From Paracoccaceae bacterium (lineage in GTDB: Bacteria > Pseudomonadota > Alphaproteobacteria > Rhodobacterales > Rhodobacteraceae), in assembly GCA_007119835.1 (NCBI GenBank), contig SKOX01000447.1, forward strand, positions 1 to 5,146: DNA of 5,146 nucleotides. Direction: 5' to 3'. The notes beneath the pieces are model-generated. The model was not told the origin of the DNA. It saw nothing but the letters and a program-made list of their open reading frames with translations, and ran no database searches. Positions 1 through 5,069 of this stretch are shown piece by piece. The position numbers were made by a program, and so were the translations under genes. The stretch's first letter is position 1. The number at the start of each line of letters is the position of its first letter.

Positions 1-56
1 CCGGCGGCTCTTCCGGCCCCGCTTCGACGCGCGGTGCTTGCGCAGGCGGTGCCAGT

Positions 57-236
57 ATGACCGGCAAGTGCATGCGGGTCGCTGACCACCTCGAGCACGT
101 GCTTGCGGCGGAGTTCGAGCGCCGGCTCGCCCTTCCGATTGATCAGTGGGAGCCTGCTGGAGGGCTTCGGGAGATTACCGGAGAGGCGCGTGCCCGCCTG
201 GCGGAGCTGCGCCGGACACCGGCACGCGACGACTGA
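57..236 (+). CDS. small hypothetical protein, possibly the 3' end of a longer gene
   Basis: A 59-residue reading frame starts at ATG 57 and ends at TGA 234-236. An AGGCGG sequence at 44-49, seven bases upstream, could be its ribosome binding site. The protein is charged and probably helical, with stretches such as DHLEHVLAAEFERRLALP and EARARLAELRR, and its codons mostly end in G or C as in the real genes here. The frame stays open upstream to the window edge (Gly/Ser/Ala-rich), so it may instead be the C-terminus of a larger protein. I do not recognise a family and see no signal peptide or membrane segment. It could also be a chance ORF in GC-rich DNA. Confidence 0.4.
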   Translation: MTGKCMRVADHLEHVLAAEFERRLALPIDQWEPAGGLREITGEARARLAELRRTPARDD

Positions 237-293
237 CGTCAGGAATCGCCTCCTGCAGATCGACATTCAGCAGCGATGGCTTGGGCCTCGCTT

Positions 294-329
294 CGCCTTT
301 CCCGGAACGAAGCCGATGTCGGAAAGGCG
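294..329. repeat. inverted repeat with 9-bp arms
   Basis: CGCCTTTCC at 294-302 is the exact reverse complement of GGAAAGGCG at 321-329, with an 18-base spacer. It lies in non-coding sequence. There is no following T-run, so it is not a standard intrinsic terminator; an operator or a stem-loop remnant is possible. The function is unknown. Confidence 0.4.
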
Positions 330-750
330 TGGCCGGTCGGCAACTTGCGGGTGAGCACGGCCGGGTTGATCGGCGGTCTACGCGTGAATGAGCGATAACA
401 TCAACCGAGAAATTCAGTCATTTCCGGAGCTTGCGGCGACTTTCTCAACCTGTGATTGTCAATCCTATACCGTCAATCCGCTCCAGCCGGTGCACACTCT
501 TGCTCTGAACAACGTGGCCGATCTCGCGTGCATATTCAAGCTGATTGCCGAGCCCCTCGGCGCGCAGCGCCGGATCCCTCCAGCCTGCGTATGCCTTTCA
601 ATTACCGCCGTATTTTCGCGTCGAGGCAGCCCGGGCGGAAGGCCGGTTCCTTGGGGGAGTTCGCCCACGGCTGTGCGGGCGTTTCTGCGCAGCATCGCGC
701 ACGCCTGCTTCGGGCTGTCCCAAGCCGGCGATCGAGCCGCTCGCAAAGCC

Positions 751-774
751 TGCAAGTGCAATGCATAGTGTAAT
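751..774 (+). promoter_or_regulatory. candidate operator/-10 region upstream of the antitoxin gene
   Basis: Three TGCA units lie close together (751-754, 757-760 and within ATGCAT 761-766). They are followed by TGTAAT at 769-774, which matches the -10 consensus in five of six positions. No good -35 box is visible at the right distance. AbrB/MazE-type antitoxins commonly autoregulate by binding palindromic sites just upstream, so this is where such a site would be expected. The assignment rests on position and short motifs only. Confidence 0.25.
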
Positions 775-786
775 CGAAACGAAGGC

Positions 787-792
787 AGGAGG
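787..792 (+). promoter_or_regulatory. ribosome binding site of the antitoxin gene
   Basis: AGGAGG, a perfect core Shine-Dalgarno sequence, ends four bases before ATG 797. It decides the start, because an in-frame ATG at 761 has no comparable site and would add twelve residues that lie outside the conserved domain. Confidence 0.7.
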
Positions 793-796
793 CCTC

Positions 797-1015
797 ATGT
801 CGCGGATCTCCAGGATCGGAAACTCGGTTGGCGTCACGCTGTCGCGCGAGCTGCTTGCGGTCGCGAATCTGCGGCCCGGCGACGAGGTCACGCTCGTTCC
901 GGTGCAGGATGGCATTTTCATTTCGGCAGCATCGAGCCCGCAGGGCGCGATGCTGGCCGCGGCGCTGGAAGACATGAACGCGCGACCCGGACTCTTCCGG
1001 AAGCTCGCCGAGTGA
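797..1015 (+). CDS. AbrB/MazE-family antitoxin (type II toxin-antitoxin)
   Basis: This 72-residue protein begins MSRISRIGNSVGVTLSREL and continues with LRPGDEVTLVPVQDGIFI, the classic swapped-hairpin AbrB/SpoVT DNA-binding fold (about residues 3-46). Such proteins dimerise, bind their own promoter and neutralise a toxin with the C-terminal tail, here about residues 47-72 (ALEDMNARPGLFRKLAE). Versions with this IGNSxGVTL signature are often paired with a Doc/Fic-family toxin gene immediately downstream. Here the stop TGA overlaps a GTG codon (GTGA, 1012-1015), the usual coupled arrangement, but the downstream frame closes after 19 codons. The antitoxin is full length and looks intact, apparently orphaned. 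The family call is firm; the identity of the lost toxin is inferred. Confidence 0.85.
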   Translation: MSRISRIGNSVGVTLSRELLAVANLRPGDEVTLVPVQDGIFISAASSPQGAMLAAALEDMNARPGLFRKLAE

Positions 1016-1071
1016 ACCTTCCCGATCCGCTGACGCGGCGGGTCTATCACGACGTAGCCATCGTCATTTGA
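1012..1071 (+). pseudogene. probable truncated toxin start, partner of the antitoxin
   Basis: A GTG at 1012-1014 overlaps the antitoxin stop and opens a 19-codon frame (VNLPDPLTRRVYHDVAIVI), closed by TGA at 1069-1071. The coupling and position are those of a type II toxin gene. The short helix-like sequence could be the first helix of a Doc-type toxin, but it is too short to prove this. None of the three plus frames downstream to 1230 shows the Fic/Doc HPFxDGNKR signature, so the body of the gene has been deleted or replaced rather than merely frameshifted. Alternatively the GTGA overlap is accidental and nothing was ever encoded here. Confidence 0.35.
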
Positions 1072-1233
1072 ATGAGCGTCGCCGCGGCCGGGCTCGAAAC
1101 ATTGTCACCTCAGAGTTGATGCGCCCGAATGCGCCGCGCCGCCGGAAACCCTGCCCGGAGGCCGGTGCCCGATCGCCGCCATTGCCGGCGTTCAGGGTGC
1201 CGAAGTCGCTCCCGGCCCGGTTGCCGGACCAGG

Positions 1234-1476
1234 CTACCGGTCCCGCCGGTGGATACGGATGCCCGGCCCGGCTTCCGGGCTGCCGATGAACTCGATGCCG
1301 GCATCCTCCAGCGCGCGCCTTACGCGATCGAGGGTGGCCGACCGGCTGGGGGGAATTCCGGTGCCCAGCTCGAACCGTTTCACGGTCTGAACCCCGACGC
1401 CGGCCTGACCGGCGAGCTCCGCGGCCGACCACCGCAGGACCGCCCGCGCGGATCTGATCTGCTCACTCGTGATCAT
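1234..1476 (-). CDS. small XRE-family helix-turn-helix transcriptional regulator
   Basis: The 80-residue protein starts at MITSEQIRSARAVL. It carries a helix-turn-helix at about residues 17-38 (SAAELAGQAG, then VGVQTVKRFELG as recognition helix). It ends with the short strand-like tail IEFIG...GPGIRI, typical of this widespread single-domain XRE type. The start was chosen because the family begins MITxxQIRxAR; the frame stays open further upstream but with low-complexity Arg/Pro sequence that overlaps the recombinase gene. A weak AAAGG (complement of 1486-1490) sits nine bases before the ATG. Such proteins bind DNA in the cytoplasm, often as autorepressors. The gene is divergent from the recombinases across a 65-bp gap with repeated half-sites, so control of the recombinase genes is a reasonable inference. 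It ends at TAG 1236-1234. Confidence 0.85.
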   Translation of the reverse strand: MITSEQIRSARAVLRWSAAELAGQAGVGVQTVKRFELGTGIPPSRSATLDRVRRALEDAGIEFIGSPEAGPGIRIHRRDR

Positions 1477-1496
1477 CGGCTTGAGCCTTTGCGGTA

Positions 1497-1534
1497 CGCA
1501 TGGTGCCGCTAGTGATGCGCTAGAAATCGCATCA
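1497..1534. promoter_or_regulatory. candidate operator between the regulator and the recombinases
   Basis: The gap between the divergent genes contains CGCAT (1497-1501), ATGCG (1515-1519) and CGCAT (1528-1532). The last two extend to a perfect 7-bp inverted repeat, TGATGCG (1513-1519) and CGCATCA (1528-1534), around an 8-base spacer. CGCTAG also occurs twice, at 1507-1512 and 1518-1523, exactly 11 bp apart, about one helical turn. Such an array fits binding by a dimeric HTH protein, the neighbouring XRE regulator being the obvious candidate. No clear -35/-10 pair was identified. Confidence 0.35.
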
Positions 1535-1541
1535 GGGCAAG

Positions 1542-2456
1542 ATGAACGCTGCAACCCTCGCCACCACCACGCAGACCTGGCAGGCGGTGCTCGACCGCCT
1601 GTAGGGCGCCTTCGCGCCGGAGACGCTCCGGAACCACCGGGACAGCTTCGCGGTCTTCGCCGCCTGGTGCGCATCGCGCGGAGCGGCCCCGCTGCCGGCG
1701 AGCGCCGCCCAGGTCGCCGCGTTCCTCGCCGATCATAGTGCCGAGGCGAGCCCGCTTACCCTGAAGCGGCGGCTCAGCGCGATCCGCAGGCTGCACCACC
1801 TCGCGGGCCTGCCCGACCCCACCGATGGCGAGGCCGTGGTGATCGCGCTCCGCCGGGCGCAGCGCGCGAACCCGCGGCGGCCGGCGAAGGCGCTGGGGCT
1901 CACGCGCGCGCGTCGGGACAGGCTGATGGCAGCCTGCGGCAGCGACATGATCGGGCTGCGCAACCGGGCACTGCTGGCGGTGGGCTACGACACGCTCTGC
2001 CGGCAATCCGAACTCGTCGCACTCAGGGTCGAGAACCTGGAGCCCATGGCCGGCGACCGGCTCCGCGTGCTCGTGCGCCGCGCCAAGAACGACCCGTTCG
2101 GCATGGGGCGGACGGCATGGATCTCCGCCGCCGCCGCGAGGGAGTTGCGAGCCTGGCTTGCTGCTGCCGGAGTCGCCCAGGGTCCGCTCTTCCGGCCGGT
2201 CCGCCATGGCGTGGTCCTCGACCGGCAGCTCGGCGCGACCACGGTGGCCCAGGTCCTGCGGAAGCTGGGCCATCAGGCTGGCCTGCCAGAGCCCGAGGCG
2301 GTGCGGCTGTCGGGCCATTCGCTTCGGGTCGGTGCGGCGCAGGACCTGATGACGGACGGCCGGAGCCTCGCTGTCATCATGCGTGCCGGCGGCTGGAAAT
2401 CGCAGGCGATCGTCGCCCGCTACACGCAGGCCGCGGATCCCGGCATCTGGGACTGA
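1542..2456 (+). pseudogene. tyrosine recombinase/integrase, interrupted by an amber codon
   Basis: A 304-codon phage-integrase-type gene runs from ATG 1542 (AGGG at 1534-1537 as possible ribosome binding site) to TGA 2454-2456. Codon 21 is TAG (1602-1604), in a position where the downstream paralogue has Asp (LDGAF against L*GAF). The N-terminal SAM-like core-binding domain spans about residues 10-95 and the catalytic domain about 115-300. All active-site residues are present: Arg154 (LCRQSELVALR), Lys182 (RRAKNDP), His259 and Arg262 (GHSLR), Trp285 (GGWKS) and nucleophile Tyr294 (RYTQ). Such enzymes cut and rejoin DNA through a 3'-phosphotyrosine. No ATG, GTG or TTG lies in frame after the TAG until GTG 1836, which would remove the core-binding domain. 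It is therefore either inactive, dependent on amber suppression, or affected by a base error. Confidence 0.85.
1983..2004 (+). repeat. 22-bp direct repeat shared by the two recombinase genes, copy 1
   Basis: These 22 bases, encoding GYDTLCR around the first catalytic Arg, are identical to 3004-3025 in the second recombinase. They are the longest exact match I found between the genes, and the flanks are similar but diverged. The pair reflects gene duplication or gene conversion, and recombination between the copies could fuse the two genes. Confidence 0.7.
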
Positions 2457-2475
2457 AGGAAGCGACGGGGTCCGG

Positions 2476-3582
2476 ATGCCAGGGGACAGCATGCTGCCGC
2501 CACCAGGAGCGCCGGGCGGAGCCGTCGCACCGGCCGCCGGCTCGCTCGGGGGCGGACCGAAGCCGGGCCTGGAGTCCGCGCCGGAGCCCTCGGAGGATTG
2601 GCGAGCGGCGCTCATGCAACTCGACGGCGCCTTCGCCGCGAGCACGATGCGGAGCTACAGGAACGGCTTCGCAGCCTTCGCCGCGTGGTGCACCGCACGA
2701 AGCCTGGTCGCGCTTCCGGCCACCCCCGAGGTGGTGGCCGGCTTCCTCGACGACCAGGCCGCAAGCCTCAGCCCGGCTACGGTCAGGCGCAGGATCGCGG
2801 GGATCCGCAAGGTGCACCGCCTGATGCTTCACCCGGATCCCACGACCGACGACGCCGTCCTCCACGCCCTGCGACGCGCGAGCCGCCTGAAGTCATGCCG
2901 CCCCGAGCAGGCGCTCGCGCTCACGCGGGCCCGCCGCAACACGCTCATCGCGGCATGTGGCTTCGACATGCGCGGGCTGCGCGACAGGGCGCTCGTGGCG
3001 GTCGGCTACGACACGCTCTGCCGGCGCTCGGAGATCGTCGCGCTTCGCGTCGAGGACATCGCGCCGCGGGCCCGCGGCGGCGCGACCGTCACGCTGCGCC
3101 GGTCGAGGACCTGCCCGGTGGAGCTGGCGCGGACCGCGTGGCTCTCGACCCGCGGCGCAGGCATCCTCCACGCGTGGCTGGAAGCCGCGGCGATCACCGA
3201 GGGGCCCGTCTTCCGGCCGGTGTATCAGAACGTTCCCATCAGGCGGTTCCTCAACGGCTACACGGTCAACCGCCTGCTGAAGGAGCTGGCGCTGCGCGCC
3301 GGGCTGCCACCCGGCGAGACCTCTCTGGCGAGGAGCCACTCGTTCCGGATCGGGGCGGCGCAGGATCTCCTGGAGGCGGGGCGCGATACGCTGACCATCA
3401 TGCGCGCAGGCGGGTGGACCTCGACCAATGTCCTGTCGACCTATCTGGAGCAGGCGGACACCGGCCTCTGGGACCGATGCGGGCGGCGGTTCCGGCGGAG
3501 CCGGATGGTCGGCCGCCGACCGGCTCCGGCAGGGCGCTCGCCGCTCGACAGAGGGCGCATCGTGCTTGCGGCGTGCGCGTGA
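2476..3582 (+). CDS. tyrosine recombinase/integrase, second of a tandem pair
   Basis: This open 368-codon gene starts 19 bases after the first recombinase stops. ATG 2476 is taken as start, but ATG 2491, preceded by AGGGGA at 2481-2486, is about as likely. Residues 1-40 form a Pro/Gly/Ala-rich linker. The core-binding domain follows at about 42-135, then the catalytic domain to about 333. Visible active-site residues are Arg183 (LCRRSEIVALR), His288 and Arg291 (SHSFR), Trp314 (GGWTS) and Tyr323 (STYLE). The beta-hairpin Lys is replaced by Arg211 (RRSRTCP, where the paralogue has RRAKNDP). In the block around the first catalytic Arg, about three quarters of residues match the upstream paralogue. 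An Arg-rich tail of 35 residues follows the WD where the paralogue stops, its first codon CGA aligning with the paralogue's TGA. The two genes are probably co-transcribed. Family certain, activity uncertain, target site unknown. Confidence 0.87.
   Translation: MPGDSMLPPPGAPGGAVAPAAGSLGGGPKPGLESAPEPSEDWRAALMQLDGAFAASTMRSYRNGFAAFAAWCTARSLVALPATPEVVAGFLDDQAASLSPATVRRRIAGIRKVHRLMLHPDPTTDDAVLHALRRASRLKSCRPEQALALTRARRNTLIAACGFDMRGLRDRALVAVGYDTLCRRSEIVALRVEDIAPRARGGATVTLRRSRTCPVELARTAWLSTRGAGILHAWLEAAAITEGPVFRPVYQNVPIRRFLNGYTVNRLLKELALRAGLPPGETSLARSHSFRIGAAQDLLEAGRDTLTIMRAGGWTSTNVLSTYLEQADTGLWDRCGRRFRRSRMVGRRPAPAGRSPLDRGRIVLAACA
3004..3025 (+). repeat. 22-bp direct repeat shared by the two recombinase genes, copy 2
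   Basis: Exact second copy of the bases at 1983-2004, in the same orientation and at the corresponding codons of the second recombinase. Confidence 0.7.
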
Positions 3583-3613
3583 ATTCCGGACTGCGCGTTG
3601 CGGCTGGGTTGCG

Positions 3614-3626
3614 GCGGCGAAGCCGC
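3614..3626. terminator. GC-rich hairpin between convergent genes, weak terminator candidate
   Basis: GCGGC (3614-3618) and GCCGC (3622-3626) can pair around a GAA loop, or TTC on the other strand. It lies in the 65-bp gap between the convergent second recombinase and the DUF5681 pseudogene, where a bidirectional terminator would be expected. The stem is only five pairs and no T-run follows on either strand, so it may have no role in termination. Confidence 0.22.
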
Positions 3627-3647
3627 TTGCTCGGGATGAGCGCGTGA

Positions 3648-4035
3648 TCAATCCTCGGCGTCCAGACCCAGCATCGCGCCGAGCTTTCCCTTGGCCTCGG
3701 CGATCCGGGCCGCGCCCGCGGCCGCCTTCTGCTCGCCCGCGGGCAGGATTTCCAGCATTACCCTGATCGCCTGGTAGAAAGCCGCATCATCGCCCTTGAT
3801 GGCCTGGTGCACATGGCGAGGTAGGCGGCTTCCAGCGAGCCCAGCCGGACCGTCGCACCGTGTGTGCGTTTCTTGCCGTCACCGGCTCGGAGAGTATCAA
3901 GGCGGCTTCCTGCAGCAGACCCGTCCTGTCGACCCGCGGCCGCCCCTTCGGATTGCCGCTCTGGCCGGGCTTCCAGCGAGAACTCTGCGGCGGCTTGCCG
4001 TAGCCCACCTTGTCGTCACGTGCCACGGGAGGCAT
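3648..4035 (-). pseudogene. DUF5681 protein broken by two single-base deletions
   Basis: The gene starts at ATG 4035-4033 (MPPVARDDK) and overlaps the end of the upstream DUF5681 gene by 20 bases. Early residues VGYGKPPQSSRWKPGQSG continue with NPKGRPR, the signature of the DUF5681 domain. After LSEPV the reading must change frame (about 3878-3886) to give DGKKRTHGATVRLGSLEAAY and then LAMC. It changes again at about 3807-3808 to give QAIKGDDAAFYQAIRVMLEI and a tail ending LGAMLGLDAED at TGA 3650-3648. Each shift fits one missing base; the second would be cured by ACC-CAG in place of ACCAG. Repaired, the protein would be about 129 residues, usual for the family. The function of DUF5681 is not established; the genes are frequent near phage and island methyltransferases. 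Read without repair, the frame ends early at 3787. Confidence 0.75.
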
Positions 4036-4420
4036 CCTGATCCTCGTCGTCCGGCACGTGCGCGCCGATAAGCCTGGCAAGGCGCAACTTGACAGCTTCG
4101 AGCCCGTGATGGGCGGATTGATGATCCGGCGACTGCGACGTTGCATGCATCTTCAGAATCTTCTGGCTCAGCTGCAACGCCCTGCGATCGCCAGCGAGCG
4201 CCCGCTCCCTTAGCCGCCGGATCAGCGCCTCCATCAATGACATCCTGGCGGCCCCGCCGGCCACGGGGATGCGACGCGCGAGCACCTTCTGGAGGGACGT
4301 GTAGGGATCATCGGCGCGTTTCGGGCGACCCTTCGGATTGCCGGACTTCCCTGGCTTGAAGCGGGCCCGTTTCGGCGGCTTCATGTAGCCCTTCTCATGG
4401 GGTTCGAGATCGGCCTTCAT
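4016..4420 (-). CDS. DUF5681 domain-containing protein, intact copy
   Basis: This 134-residue protein has the DUF5681 N-terminal signature GYMKPPKRARFKPGKSG followed by NPKGRPK (residues 11-34), a basic Gly/Pro-rich segment that could contact nucleic acid. A mainly helical, Arg/Leu-rich middle follows (about 43-92, including SLMEALIRRLRERALAGDRR), then an acidic tail PDDEDQD. Its ATG (4420-4418) overlaps the stop of the upstream methyltransferase remnant as ATGA (4417-4420), so the two were translationally coupled. Its own stop overlaps the start of a second DUF5681 gene. The domain has no proven activity; association with methyltransferases in prophages and islands is what I know of its context, and any role in DNA binding or packaging is speculation. 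Because the upstream gene has lost its 5' part, the native promoter is probably gone. Confidence 0.82.
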   Translation of the reverse strand: MKADLEPHEKGYMKPPKRARFKPGKSGNPKGRPKRADDPYTSLQKVLARRIPVAGGAARMSLMEALIRRLRERALAGDRRALQLSQKILKMHATSQSPDHQSAHHGLEAVKLRLARLIGAHVPDDEDQDASRGT

Positions 4421-4579
4421 GCCACCCCCTCGCTGGCGTCCTCTGCCGGAGCAGGGTCACGCGCCGCGGCAGCCTCGTCGAAGGTCTCGCCATTCGAAAG
4501 GCGCCGGGCGGCCTCGCCGCAGATGCTCTGGTATCTCCGGCAGATCACGTCGCAGTATTGCGGGTCCAGCTCGATCAAC
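4417..4579 (-). pseudogene. C-terminal remnant of a site-specific DNA methyltransferase
   Basis: Reading leftward from 4579, the frame gives LIELDPQYCDVICRRYQ and then GETFDEAAAARD, ending at TGA 4419-4417. The LIELDPxYCDVIxRRY pattern followed by a GETF tail is characteristic of the last part of beta-class DNA N6-adenine/N4-cytosine methyltransferases (COG0863 type), where the I-E-x-D acidic strand belongs to the S-adenosylmethionine-binding fold. The catalytic DPPY and the FxGxG motif are not in the window: the gene is cut at about 4579, where transposase sequence begins on the opposite strand. The 53 remaining codons cannot encode an enzyme. An ATG further right (4608) only reads antisense through the transposase. 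Its stop overlaps the DUF5681 start, so it was the first preserved gene of that cassette. Confidence 0.72.
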
Positions 4580-4583
4580 GATG
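4574..4583. other. rearrangement junction between methyltransferase and transposase
   Basis: Methyltransferase homology on the minus strand ends, and transposase homology on the plus strand begins, within about ten bases. Both genes are internal at this point: the first lacks its N-terminal part and the second also lacks its N-terminal part. No IS terminal inverted repeat or obvious target duplication is visible, so this is better explained by a deletion or illegitimate recombination after IS insertion than by insertion alone. Exact breakpoints need homologues for alignment. Confidence 0.6.
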
Positions 4584-5069
4584 ACCGCTGGACCAGGAAA
4601 CACGGCAAGAGCCACTACGGCTACGAAAACCACGTCAACGTCGACCGGCGGCACAAGCTGGTCCGGCGCTACGAGGTGACGGACGCGGCGGTGCACGACA
4701 GCCAAGCCCTGGAGGCGGTGCTCGACGCGGACACCGCCGCCGCGGACGTCTGGGGAGACAGTGGCCTCGTTCGTCCGCGGCCGAGGAGAAGCTCGCCGGG
4801 CGCGGCCTGCGCAGCCGGATCCACCGCAGGGCCCATCGCAACCGCCCGCTCAGCCAGTGCGAGCAGCAGGGCAGCCGGGACCCGATCGAAGGTGCGTGGC
4901 CAGGGTCGAGCACGTGCTCGGCGCGCTTTCCAACGACATGGGCGGCACGCTGGTGCGCAGCATCGGGATCGCCCGCGCCAGGGCCAGAACCGGGCTCAAG
5001 AACCTGCCCTACAACGTGCGCCGGGTGGTCCAGCTCGACGCGCTGGCCGCCGCTCGCGCGCCCGGCTGA
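4580..5069 (+). pseudogene. IS5-family transposase, 5'-truncated and frameshifted
   Basis: From 4580 the plus strand reads DDRWTRKHGKSHYGYENHVN, then VDRRHKLVRRYEVTDAAVHD and SQALEAVL, typical of the core of an IS5-family DDE transposase, which moves DNA by cut-and-paste chemistry. One base appears missing in 4761-4772 (between VWGDS and SSAAEEKL). One extra base lies at about 4876-4879 (QQGSR to TRSKVR) and another at about 4898, after which ARVEHVLG and LSNDMGGTLVRSIGIARARA lead to NVRRVVQLD and TGA 5067-5069. All three reading frames are needed. Candidate catalytic acids are the Asp of NVD, the Asp of WGDS and the Glu of RVEH. The N-terminal part is absent because of the junction at about 4580. 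It cannot make an active enzyme as written. Confidence 0.85.

Larger units (their letters stand above)
237..796. other. stretch without a supportable gene
   Basis: About 560 bases hold no gene I can defend. Several overlapping frames are open on both strands (for example 388-768 plus and 465-761 minus), but none has a ribosome binding site, a recognisable motif or a consistent codon pattern; some are Cys- or Arg-rich in the way shadow frames are. Positions about 388-480 are clearly AT-richer than the surroundings. The stretch contains an inverted repeat at 294-329, an 8-bp direct repeat GTCAATCC at 458-465 and 472-479, and, at its right end, the upstream region of the antitoxin gene. Confidence 0.5.

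Noticed and set aside
445..597. Minus-strand frame of about 50 codons with a protein-like sequence (RDPALRAEGLGNQLEYAREI)
   Set aside because: It has no start codon after the preceding stop and I recognise no family. It might be a gene remnant, but this cannot be supported from sequence alone.
388..768. ATG-initiated plus frame of 126 codons in the gene-free stretch
   Set aside because: There is no ribosome binding site and no recognisable family, the composition becomes Cys/Arg/Ser-rich, and competing open frames exist on both strands.
1261..1280. GC-rich inverted repeat GCCCGG...CCGGGC
   Set aside because: It lies inside the coding sequence of the XRE regulator and is expected by chance at this base composition.
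1509..2645. Long minus-strand open frame of 378 codons opposite the first recombinase
   Set aside because: It is the antisense shadow of a GC-rich coding region: Pro/Arg/Gly/His-rich, without motifs, while the plus frame holds a complete set of recombinase active-site residues.
1353..3590. GAATTCC sequences flanking the recombinase pair, considered as att-like repeats
   Set aside because: The match is only about nine bases, one copy is inside the XRE gene, and short palindromic matches of this size are expected by chance.
2598..3647. Long plus-strand frame of 349 codons overlapping the second recombinase
   Set aside because: It is a shifted frame of the recombinase gene, extremely rich in Arg, Gly, Pro and Ala, with no domain signal.
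4417..4608. Methyltransferase fragment read as a complete 63-codon gene from ATG 4608
   Set aside because: The first residues are antisense to conserved IS5 transposase codons, so the ATG is created by the junction and is not the native start.
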